In this document: one piece after another, positions 1 through 6,443 of the stretch | Numbering within the stretch: position 1 is the stretch's first letter | Layout: each line of letters begins with the position of its first letter | DNA from: Spirochaetota bacterium | GTDB taxonomy: Bacteria > Spirochaetota > Spirochaetia > Treponematales > Treponemataceae | DNA length: 7,914 nucleotides | Direction: 5' to 3' | Assembly (NCBI GenBank): GCA_029571425.1 | Contig: JAKPSR010000105.1 | Coordinates: 1 to 7,914, forward strand | Notes under the pieces: generated by a model | The model's database searches: none | Told to the model about the DNA's origin: nothing | The model's input: the letters and a program-made list of their open reading frames with translations, nothing else | Program-made: the position numbers and the translations under genes

Positions 1-1364
1 GCCAGGGCGCGCTCGACGTCCTCGGCGACGGCAACTGGGTCCACTGCCTGCACTCGGTGGGCTACCCGCTGGTCGACGCCGACGGCACCGCCCGCCCCGA
101 CGTCGCCTGGCCCTGCAACGCCGACAACAAGTACATCTCCCACTTCCCGGAGGAGCGGGCCATCTGGTCCTACGGCTCCGGCTACGGCGGGAACGCCCTG
201 CTCGGCAAGAAGTGCTTCGCCCTCCGCATCGCGAGCGTCATCGCCCGCAAGGAAGGCTGGCTCGCCGAGCACATGCTTATCCTGAAGCTTACCAACCCCG
301 AGGGGAAGGTGAAGTACGTGACCGGCGCCTTCCCGTCGGCCTGCGGCAAGACCAACCTCGCCATGCTCATCCCGACGATCCCCGGCTGGAAGGTCGAGAC
401 CGTCGGCGACGACATCGCCTGGATGAAGTTCGGCAAGGACGGGCGCCTCTACGCGATCAACCCCGAGGCCGGCTTCTTCGGCGTTGCCCCGGGCACCAAC
501 GAGCAGTCGAACAAGAACGCGATGGACTCGATCAGGAAGGACACCATCTTCACCAACTGCGCCCTCACCGAGGACGGGGATATTTGGTGGGAGCAGATCG
601 GCTACGACGCTCCCGGCCCGTTAGTGGACTGGAAGGGCAATAAGTGGGTGCAGGACAAGGGCAACAAGGCCCAGGAGCCCGCCGCCCACCCGAACGCCCG
701 CTTTACCGCGCACGCCGACCACTGCCCGGCCGTCGCCAAGGAATGGGACGACCCGAAGGGCGTGCCGATCGACGCGATCCTCTTCGGCGGCCGCCGCCCC
801 AGCACCATCCCCCTCGTGCACCAGGCGACCAGCTGGAACCACGGCGTCTTCCTCGGCTCGATCGTCGGCTCGGAGATCACCGCCGCCGCGCTCGACCTCA
901 AGGCCGGCACCATCCGCCGCGATCCCTTCGCCATGCTCCCCTTCTGCGGCTACAACATGGGCGACTACTTCGCGCACTGGATTAAGGTCGGCAAGAAGAG
1001 CACGGAAGACAAGCTTCCGAAGATCTTCTTCGTCAACTGGTTCCGCAAGAACGCCGAAGGCAAGTTCATGTGGCCCGGATACGGCGAGAACAGCCGCGTC
1101 CTCGCCTGGATCTTCGACCGCTGCGACGGCAAGGACAACGCCATTAAGACCCAGATCGGATGGATGCCGAAGGACGGTGCCATCAACGTGAGCGGGCTCG
1201 ACGTGAAGGCCGACGCCATGAAGGAGATCCTCTCCGTCGACGTCGAGGGCTGGAAGAAGGAAATCGCGGACGTCCGCGCGAACCACTACCCGAAGTTCGG
1301 AAAGCGCCTCCCGAAGGAGCTCATGAAGGAACTCGAGGCCCTTGAGAAGCGGCTGAATGGCTAA
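1..1364 (+). CDS. pckG: Phosphoenolpyruvate carboxykinase (GTP), 5'-truncated
   Basis: This enzyme interconverts oxaloacetate plus GTP and phosphoenolpyruvate plus CO2 plus GDP in the cytosol, for gluconeogenesis or, in many anaerobes, fermentative CO2 fixation. The reading frame is open from base 3 to the TAA at 1362-1364, giving 453 visible residues of a family that is usually about 600, so roughly 150 N-terminal residues lie outside the window. Visible motifs in order are CLHSVG, the substrate/metal region SGYGGN..GKKCFALR, the metal-ligand His in LAEHMLIL (codon 270-272), the P-loop FPSACGKTN with its Lys codon at 348-350 and the reactive Cys typical of the GTP family, the VGDDIAWMKF Asp pair (408-413), GFFGVAPGT, FGGRRP, and the guanine-binding region NWFRKN..GKF.WPGYGEN. 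This matches the GTP class, not the ATP class. Nothing looks broken. The GTG at 57 is internal. A terminator follows directly, so this is the last gene of its unit. Confidence 0.97.
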   Translation, partial: QGALDVLGDGNWVHCLHSVGYPLVDADGTARPDVAWPCNADNKYISHFPEERAIWSYGSGYGGNALLGKKCFALRIASVIARKEGWLAEHMLILKLTNPEGKVKYVTGAFPSACGKTNLAMLIPTIPGWKVETVGDDIAWMKFGKDGRLYAINPEAGFFGVAPGTNEQSNKNAMDSIRKDTIFTNCALTEDGDIWWEQIGYDAPGPLVDWKGNKWVQDKGNKAQEPAAHPNARFTAHADHCPAVAKEWDDPKGVPIDAILFGGRRPSTIPLVHQATSWNHGVFLGSIVGSEITAAALDLKAGTIRRDPFAMLPFCGYNMGDYFAHWIKVGKKSTEDKLPKIFFVNWFRKNAEGKFMWPGYGENSRVLAWIFDRCDGKDNAIKTQIGWMPKDGAINVSGLDVKADAMKEILSVDVEGWKKEIADVRANHYPKFGKRLPKELMKELEALEKRLNG

Positions 1365-1387
1365 AGTCATCCGGCTTTAAGAAAGCG

Positions 1388-1420
1388 AAAAGGCCGCCCT
1401 ATTTGGGCGGCCTTTTTTAT
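1388..1420 (+). terminator. Intrinsic terminator between convergent genes
   Basis: A perfect stem GGCCGCCC (1392-1399) and GGGCGGCC (1405-1412) closes a 5-nt loop TATTT and is followed by six T residues at 1413-1418. An A-run (1388-1391) before the stem extends the pairing into the T-run. It lies 24 nt after the pckG stop. The opposing operon ends at 1451. Read on the minus strand the hairpin is followed by only four T residues, so it probably ends both transcripts but more strongly that of pckG. Confidence 0.95.
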
Positions 1421-1450
1421 TTGCCAAGCGCGCGGGCGAACCGGCTTCTA

Positions 1451-2599
1451 TTATCTGTAGGTTCCTTCCTCAACCCGTCGCAGGGCCGCGAAAAACTCCG
1501 CCCCCGCAACGGTACCTTCAGGATTAAACCGTCGCCCATCTACCAGCGAAAGGAATTCGGATTCCACCGATCCCATGATGGCGTCGAAAAAAAGCGACGA
1601 GACCGGGACGTCCGGTATCGGGCTTGGGTCACCGGAGACTGAAAGGTAGCGGGAATAGCGCTCGAGCGACGAGACGTCGCCAGACCGCCGGGCGGCAAGG
1701 CGCCAGAGGAACCACGCCGCCGCCTCGCGCCTGAGCGGGGCCTCGAGAGAGTCCGCGGTAAAGCCCACGGGGAGGATTCCGGCGTCGAGAAGGGGCTTAA
1801 CCAATTGCCGCGCCGGCACGGCCTTTTTCCCGCCGGTCGCGAATTCAATAAGCTTCGTCCCGTCGCGCGCCAGGGTGAGCGCGCCCTGCCAGGTAAGGAC
1901 GCGCTCGGCCGCGAGTGTGGCCATTGAGCCAACCGTTCCATCAGCGAGGTCTCGCGCGGCCCACGCGCGATCGCGCTCGGGTCCCCACGTCCGCCTGTAG
2001 ATGGGTAAAAGCTCCGGGAAGGCGGTATCGAAGGCGGCGACCGCCTCCCGATACCGGCCAAGCTCGAGAAGCGCGCGACCCCGCTCGACGAGCGCCTCGG
2101 GCAGTTGCCCAAAGCGGCGCTCGAGCGCGTCGCACGCCGCGAGCCGCTTTTCCGCGTCGCCTGCGAGGCGTATGCCAAGGACGGCGGATGGCCCAACCAC
2201 GGGCACGAAGGCTTGCGCCTCTCTGTAGGATCGCTCCGCCTCAATCGGCTTTGCCTCAAGAAGGGACAACCGTCCGGACCACGCGGCGAGACGCGCCTGA
2301 AAGTCCGCGTCCAACACCGTGCGCGCTTTGAGGCTGGACGCGGCTTTGCGCGCGCGCGAGACGTCCGCAGGAACCGCCACTCGCTCAAGGGGCACGATGC
2401 TTTCCTCAAGGGCGACGAGGGCGGCCCGATCCTCCTCGCTGACGACGAACATGGGCCCTTTCTCCTCCTGCATGCTCGCGCACCCGGTAATGGCGAGAAT
2501 GAAAGGGAGAATGAGAGCGACCGAGAACGCGGACGCGCGCGCGATTTCGCTCGTCCGCGGACGCATGCGCAAAGATATCAACCGAGAAACTCGCCTCAT
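1451..2599 (-). CDS. Lipoprotein with TPR and S-layer-homology-like regions
   Basis: The product has 382 residues and an unknown function. It has a basic N-terminus, a hydrophobic stretch (about 24-38) and a good lipobox ITGC with Cys40, so it should be exported and lipid-anchored. Residues 167-198 (around RGRALLELGRYREAVAAFDTA) read as a TPR helix pair, and residues 119-131 may be part of another. The C-terminal third contains two segments with the S-layer homology pattern: 262-303 (LLDAGILP..LRREAAAWFLWRL) and 330-377, starting DVP and ending FNPEGTVAGAEFFAAL, where AGAE replaces the usual TRAE. A weaker third copy may lie near 206-236. The ATG at 2599-2597 is chosen because it overlaps the upstream TGA as ATGA and has GGAGG five nt before it. 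An in-frame ATG at codon 12 is an alternative and leaves the lipobox intact. It is the last gene of the operon, and its stop is 30 nt from the shared terminator. Confidence 0.92.
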   Translation of the reverse strand: MRRVSRLISLRMRPRTSEIARASAFSVALILPFILAITGCASMQEEKGPMFVVSEEDRAALVALEESIVPLERVAVPADVSRARKAASSLKARTVLDADFQARLAAWSGRLSLLEAKPIEAERSYREAQAFVPVVGPSAVLGIRLAGDAEKRLAACDALERRFGQLPEALVERGRALLELGRYREAVAAFDTAFPELLPIYRRTWGPERDRAWAARDLADGTVGSMATLAAERVLTWQGALTLARDGTKLIEFATGGKKAVPARQLVKPLLDAGILPVGFTADSLEAPLRREAAAWFLWRLAARRSGDVSSLERYSRYLSVSGDPSPIPDVPVSSLFFDAIMGSVESEFLSLVDGRRFNPEGTVAGAEFFAALRRVEEGTYR

Positions 2600-5361
2600 T
2601 TTTTCCTCCGCGGAAATTGCCATCCGTATAGTTTGCCGTCCATCCCAAGGGCGATACACTCGACTAAGCCGTCGCCGTTACAGTCGCCCACGTACGGCGA
2701 GCCGTACGCCGGAAGCGGGAAGCCGGATATCGCCGCCCCATCCGCGCGATATCCGTAAATGGCATTGCCGTCGCCGCTTGCGAATATCTCGCGAACGCCG
2801 TCGCCGTCAACGTCTTCCGCGACGAGAAAGGGATGCGACGCGCGAAGGCCGGGAACGGCGTACGAGGAAAGGCTCGCGTCGAGGCCGACGCGATACAGGG
2901 TACCAGCCTCGGCGAGCGCCCAAAGGCTCTTCCCGTCGAACGCGGGTTGCGCGAAGAAGACGCCGGGAAGGCGAAGGGGAAATCCGGCGAGTTGGGCCCC
3001 TTCCTCATCGTAGGCGCCGAGCTCTCCCGACTGCGTAAGGAAGGCCACGATCACGCGCCCGTCCCGCTCGATGGCGAGCGGTGAGCCGAACGCGATCCCG
3101 GAAACTTTCACGGGCCACCCCGGAAGAGGGCCTCCCGCGCCGTCGGTGAGCCATATCCCGCCAAAGAAGCTCTTCGGGTACAAGGCCATCAACGAGCGAC
3201 CCGCGGCCTCGATCGGGCTGGGCGGGGACCTTAAGGGCTCGCCAAACGGTAGCGAAACAGACTCAACCGCGCCGTTCGGGAATACCACGCGAATCGACCC
3301 ATCGACCATCGGAACGATCAGGGAATCGGCTCGTGCGGCGGGATCGCCGGAGGGCGCGAGCCCAAGCTCGACGGGAAACCCAGCCGACTGCCCGCCATTC
3401 GCGGAAACCAGGGAGACAGAGCCTGAGGGCGTCACCGCCCACGCGGCGCCGGCTTTCTCGTCGGCGACGGGAAGACCGGCGACGCCGATGATCCGCGTCC
3501 CCGCGGGAAAGGCGACGCGCGTTTCCGTCCCCGTCGCAAGGTCGACGAACGCGAGCCCATCCTTAACCGAAAGGAGAGCACGCCCCGTGCCGCGCTTTTT
3601 GAATGGCACGAACCGAACGCGACCGTCGCTCGCGCCTGAAACGGCGCGCGGGAAACCCGGCAACGGGCTCATCCCCACGGGCTCGCTATCCGCGACGGAA
3701 AGGGAAAGCCGGGCAAGCCCGTCCTGGAACGAGAGGTCGGCAACCCCCTGTCGATAGAGCTTAAGCACGCGCGCGATGAACGTATCGCCCTTCAGGAAAA
3801 AGGGAACGCTTCGATCGAGAGAGTAGAATAAAGACAGCGACGATGCGCCTCCACGGGGATCAAGGCGCTTCCATGTCTCGGAGTCCTCAAGGAAATCGCG
3901 CGACGCCACCGAGGTCACCGTCGCGGCGAGGTTCTCCGGCGACTCCGAGAAGAAGAGAATCCCCTTCTCGACGACGAAATACGGCGAAGGGACGCGAACG
4001 TCCCAAAGGGCGAGCAGGCGCGCCAAGAAATCCGGCAACGCGAGGCGGGTCACGCGGCGATCCCCGATCATCACGGGATCGGTCTCCTCGATCGCGAAGG
4101 AATTCACGAGGCGCTCGAACACCTCGCGCCGTTTCTCCTCGTCCGCGACCTCGATCGCGAAGACCGGGAGCGGACGGCCCTCGAGGGCGAAGGCCGCGCA
4201 CTCGCTGCCGGTCCACGAGAACAGGAGTTCGTCGAGGGAAATGCCGAGAAAGGACCGCGCGGCCCGGTCGGCGCCGTCCCACGCGCCGTCGAACACGGAG
4301 CCCGCGACGGCGGACGCCGCCTTCGCCATCTCCGCGAAGGGCCCGAGGGCGTATATCGTGTAGTACTGCGTGTCTGCGGGAAGAAGCGAGCGAACGCGCG
4401 GCCGCTCCGAGGGACGGGCGATAAGGGCGCGGACCTGCTCGGCGGAAGAATCGACGGGAAGGGATACCGACGCCGAAAGGGTACGGTTCTCGAACGATAG
4501 GGAGACGACCGCGTGGCCGGGAATCTCGAGCGCGGATGGAAGCCTCGAAAGGTATCCATCGCCGCCCGAGGCCGAAGCCTTCATCGCCCGGATGATCAAC
4601 TCCGGCGCGACAAGAAGGCCCACGTCCCCCCGCGCGGACCTAAGATCGCGAAGGAGGGATCGGTCGGAAACGGCCGACGTGCCGTCGGGCGACGTACCGT
4701 CGCTTGACGTACCGTCGGGCGACATACCGTCAACTTGTTTCGCGAGCAGCGCATCAAGTACCTCGGACGAATTTGATGCGACGATGAGGTTTCGCAACCG
4801 CGCGGCGTAGTACGTCGCGACGGATGGCGACGGCGCGTCCGCGTCCTTTGGGCGGGGAGGTCGATACTCAAAGCGCGAAAGGCGTCCCGACTGTACGTAG
4901 TAGAGCCCGGGAACCTTCCCAGAGCTCGCGACCGTCGGGAGCAACCGAAGCAAGGGCGAAAGGAATCCTGCGTCGTAGTAGGCGACGAAGGTCCCGTCGG
5001 GATAGAACGCCGCGTCGAGATCGTTATCGCCGAGGAACCGCGCGATCGAGCCCTCGAATGCGCCGCTCTCCTTCAATGATCCGATGGCGGCGGAGAGCCC
5101 GGGAGCCGCGGCCGCGATCCCGGGATCCGCTAAAACCAGCGGCAACGACTCGTGCTCAAGCAACCGATGAACGGTCGACACGGGATTCGGCACGTGCGCG
5201 TATATCGAGAAGGAAGGCGGCGCGATCGACGCGGCAGAGACGCGGCCAAAGCGCGAGACGAGGGCGCACGCAAATGCGAGAACAATCGGGATCGATAGGA
5301 TGACGGCGAAGAAACGAACGACACGCCCAAGGGGACGGCGACGCGAAGCTTGTGATGCCAT
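2596..5361 (-). CDS. Membrane-anchored DUF3352-like protein with C-terminal beta-propeller
   Basis: The product has 921 residues and no known function. The N-terminus has seven charged or polar residues (RRR, R13, R16), then a hydrophobic segment at about 17-35. It may be an uncleaved anchor or be cut after VSA (residue 43); there is no good lipobox. Residues about 45-565 resemble DUF3352-type exported proteins, for example around LDELLFSWTGSECAAFALEG (377-396). This assignment is tentative. Residues 571-917 show a repeat of about 44 residues marked by FP, WP or similar, consistent with a beta-propeller. The last two repeats carry calcium-loop-like stretches DVDGDG (850-855) and DCNGDG (893-898). 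A tandem DGTSP repeat lies at about 209-229. The chosen ATG follows the upstream stop by 31 nt with GGGGG 11 nt before it. An ATG at 5400 would add 13 residues and overlap the upstream gene; I prefer 5361 because it puts the basic n-region at the start. Confidence 0.9.
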   Translation of the reverse strand: MASQASRRRPLGRVVRFFAVILSIPIVLAFACALVSRFGRVSAASIAPPSFSIYAHVPNPVSTVHRLLEHESLPLVLADPGIAAAAPGLSAAIGSLKESGAFEGSIARFLGDNDLDAAFYPDGTFVAYYDAGFLSPLLRLLPTVASSGKVPGLYYVQSGRLSRFEYRPPRPKDADAPSPSVATYYAARLRNLIVASNSSEVLDALLAKQVDGMSPDGTSSDGTSPDGTSAVSDRSLLRDLRSARGDVGLLVAPELIIRAMKASASGGDGYLSRLPSALEIPGHAVVSLSFENRTLSASVSLPVDSSAEQVRALIARPSERPRVRSLLPADTQYYTIYALGPFAEMAKAASAVAGSVFDGAWDGADRAARSFLGISLDELLFSWTGSECAAFALEGRPLPVFAIEVADEEKRREVFERLVNSFAIEETDPVMIGDRRVTRLALPDFLARLLALWDVRVPSPYFVVEKGILFFSESPENLAATVTSVASRDFLEDSETWKRLDPRGGASSLSLFYSLDRSVPFFLKGDTFIARVLKLYRQGVADLSFQDGLARLSLSVADSEPVGMSPLPGFPRAVSGASDGRVRFVPFKKRGTGRALLSVKDGLAFVDLATGTETRVAFPAGTRIIGVAGLPVADEKAGAAWAVTPSGSVSLVSANGGQSAGFPVELGLAPSGDPAARADSLIVPMVDGSIRVVFPNGAVESVSLPFGEPLRSPPSPIEAAGRSLMALYPKSFFGGIWLTDGAGGPLPGWPVKVSGIAFGSPLAIERDGRVIVAFLTQSGELGAYDEEGAQLAGFPLRLPGVFFAQPAFDGKSLWALAEAGTLYRVGLDASLSSYAVPGLRASHPFLVAEDVDGDGVREIFASGDGNAIYGYRADGAAISGFPLPAYGSPYVGDCNGDGLVECIALGMDGKLYGWQFPRRKK
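2605..2609 (-). promoter_or_regulatory. Shine-Dalgarno site inside the preceding gene
   Basis: GGAGG sits five nt before the ATG at 2599-2597, inside the last codons of the upstream gene. That ATG overlaps the upstream TGA (2598-2596) as ATGA. This pair fixes the start of the downstream lipoprotein and implies translational coupling of the last two genes. Confidence 0.9.
4676..4735 (-). repeat. Four 15-bp tandem repeats within a coding region
   Basis: On the plus strand four adjacent units begin at 4676, 4691, 4706 and 4721. The common form is gacgtaccgtcgggc; the outer copies differ by a few bases. The period is a multiple of three, so the reading frame is kept and the product gains a run of (S)(P/S)DGT units at about residues 209-229. 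This segment is probably a flexible linker between folded parts. Confidence 0.92.
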
Positions 5362-5368
5362 GCGCTGA

Positions 5369-5392
5369 TTTTCCCCCGAAAACGGGAAAAAA
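5369..5392 (-). promoter_or_regulatory. Possible hairpin covering a ribosome binding site
   Basis: In the 31-nt gap between two genes, the transcript could pair CCCG (5386-5383) with CGGG (5378-5375) across a TTTT loop. A T-run (5392-5387) could also pair with AAAA (5372-5369) after a two-base bulge. The G-run 5377-5373 is the only Shine-Dalgarno candidate for the ATG at 5361, so the structure would partly cover it. The GC stem is only four base pairs, so this is weak. Confidence 0.35.
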
Positions 5393-6397
5393 TCAATCAT
5401 GCCTCGCGAACGCGGCGACGAGAGGCAGGTGATCGGAGTAACCGACGCCCGAATAGACGGAATAACGCGCCGGCGTTCCCCGCACGTCGACGAAGGGCGT
5501 CCGGGAAAGGACGCGAAAGTCCGCGAGCTCGATATTCCCCGCGTACCAAATTTGATCGATCGTCTCCCACGCGCCCTCATGGAGATACGATCCCTCCGGG
5601 CCGGGAACGGCGCCTGCCTCGACGAGGCCCAGCCAAGACTCCCACGCGCAGTCAAACGTCCCCAACGAGCGGGACTCATCTAACGTCTGATTCGCGTCTC
5701 CGCAGGCGATTACGCACGATCCACCCTCGCTCGCCCGCGACATCTCCCGCGCGAGCAGGGCTTCTTGCGCGGCGCGGCATCGGCTGGCCGCCTCATCCTC
5801 GGCCTCGGTATCCCCGGCCTTCGATTTCCAATGGAAGGCGAAGAGGGTTATCGGTCCAAGGCCAGTATCGATACCGAGGCGCAGCAGGGGCCGAAGCCCC
5901 GAGCCCTCAGGGCGGCCCGATGATGATTCCGTCGCGTGGGCGGTAACGGACCGAATGGGGCAACGCGATAGAACCGCGCACCCAAAGGAGCACCCTGCCG
6001 CGGGAGGGACGAACCCGATATAACGATACTGCGAGCGTCGCGGCATGCGGTTCGCAAGGTCGCGCAGGACACGTTCGCTCTCGATCTCCTGAAGCACGAC
6101 GAGGTCCGGTCCCCGCTCAATGCCGCATCCCAATTCCTCGCCCGCGAGAAGGATCGCCTCGCGAAGGCGATCGAGCCGACAAACGTAACGTTCCTGCCCC
6201 CACCCGCTCTTAGCCCCGCGAAATTCGCGAAACTCGCGCCCGTCGTCCGTGGCGTCGAAAAAGGTTTGCGCGTTCCAGCACATCAGGGTGAGGCGAGAGT
6301 CCCCGCGCGCGCGTTCTCCTTCCGCACGGCACCCCGTCGACCCGCAGAATGCCCACGCACTGAGCGCAAGGGCAAGAAAAAGGCTTCGGTATCCCAT
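5393..6397 (-). CDS. Exported endonuclease/exonuclease/phosphatase-family lipoprotein
   Basis: The product has 334 residues and belongs to the EEP superfamily of metal-dependent phosphodiesterases, which cleave nucleic acids, phosphoinositides or sphingomyelin. The substrate here cannot be told. Superfamily motifs appear in order: WNAQ (Asn42), LQEIE (Glu104), FHWKSK (His189), GDANQ (Asp234, Asn236), TIDQIWY (Asp281) and SDHLP (Asp322, His323), so the active site looks complete. The N-terminus has a short hydrophobic stretch and then GSTGC; Cys23 is a plausible lipid site, though Ser at position -3 is a relaxed lipobox of the kind spirochaetes tolerate. Twelve cysteines are unusual for an exported enzyme. 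The ATG has GGAGG five nt upstream (6407-6403), which fixes the start. It lies 46 nt after the GH16 gene, and a hairpin wraps its start site. The stop is followed by the anchored propeller gene after 31 nt. Confidence 0.9.
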   Translation of the reverse strand: MGYRSLFLALALSAWAFCGSTGCRAEGERARGDSRLTLMCWNAQTFFDATDDGREFREFRGAKSGWGQERYVCRLDRLREAILLAGEELGCGIERGPDLVVLQEIESERVLRDLANRMPRRSQYRYIGFVPPAAGCSFGCAVLSRCPIRSVTAHATESSSGRPEGSGLRPLLRLGIDTGLGPITLFAFHWKSKAGDTEAEDEAASRCRAAQEALLAREMSRASEGGSCVIACGDANQTLDESRSLGTFDCAWESWLGLVEAGAVPGPEGSYLHEGAWETIDQIWYAGNIELADFRVLSRTPFVDVRGTPARYSVYSGVGYSDHLPLVAAFARHD

Positions 6398-6414
6398 ATG
6401 GACCTCCGAAGCCT
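6377..6414 (-). promoter_or_regulatory. Terminator-like hairpin around a start codon
   Basis: On the minus strand AGGCTTCGG (6414-6406) and CCGAAGCCT (6389-6381) form a perfect 9-bp inverted repeat with a 16-nt loop. A run of five T residues (6381-6377) follows at once. The loop holds most of the Shine-Dalgarno sequence and the whole ATG (6397-6395), and the first GG of GGAGG is in the stem. The structure could attenuate transcription after the GH16 gene, mask translation of the phosphatase-family gene, or both. On the plus strand no T-run follows, so any terminator activity would be one-directional. Confidence 0.6.
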
Positions 6415-6443
6415 CTATCGGCGATATTCGCGCTGTCGCCTGG

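Noticed and set aside
57..59. GTG at 57 as the start of pckG
   Set aside because: Conserved PEPCK residues (CLHS) continue in frame upstream of it to the window edge.
621..1370. A long open frame antisense to pckG, about 249 codons
   Set aside because: It opposes a confidently identified enzyme, has no recognisable domain, and such frames are expected opposite GC-rich genes.
2600..2659. A 20-residue longer start for the TPR/SLH-like lipoprotein
   Set aside because: The ATGA overlap with GGAGG five nt upstream at 2599 is far better and leaves a normal signal peptide.
2691..2708. Near-perfect palindrome CGTACGGC-GA-GCCGTACG
   Set aside because: It lies within well-supported coding sequence near the end of the propeller, and an 8-bp inverted repeat with a short spacer is expected by chance about once in a GC-rich window of this size.
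3071..3757. A plus-strand open frame of about 228 codons inside the propeller gene
   Set aside because: Its product is low-complexity, rich in Pro, Ser, Thr and Arg, and it mirrors the codon bias of the minus-strand gene.
5362..5679. An N-terminal extension of the propeller gene to an ATG at 5679
   Set aside because: It would overlap the phosphatase-family gene by nearly 290 nt, and the extra residues are arginine-rich shadow sequence. The signal-anchor at 5361 marks the real start region.
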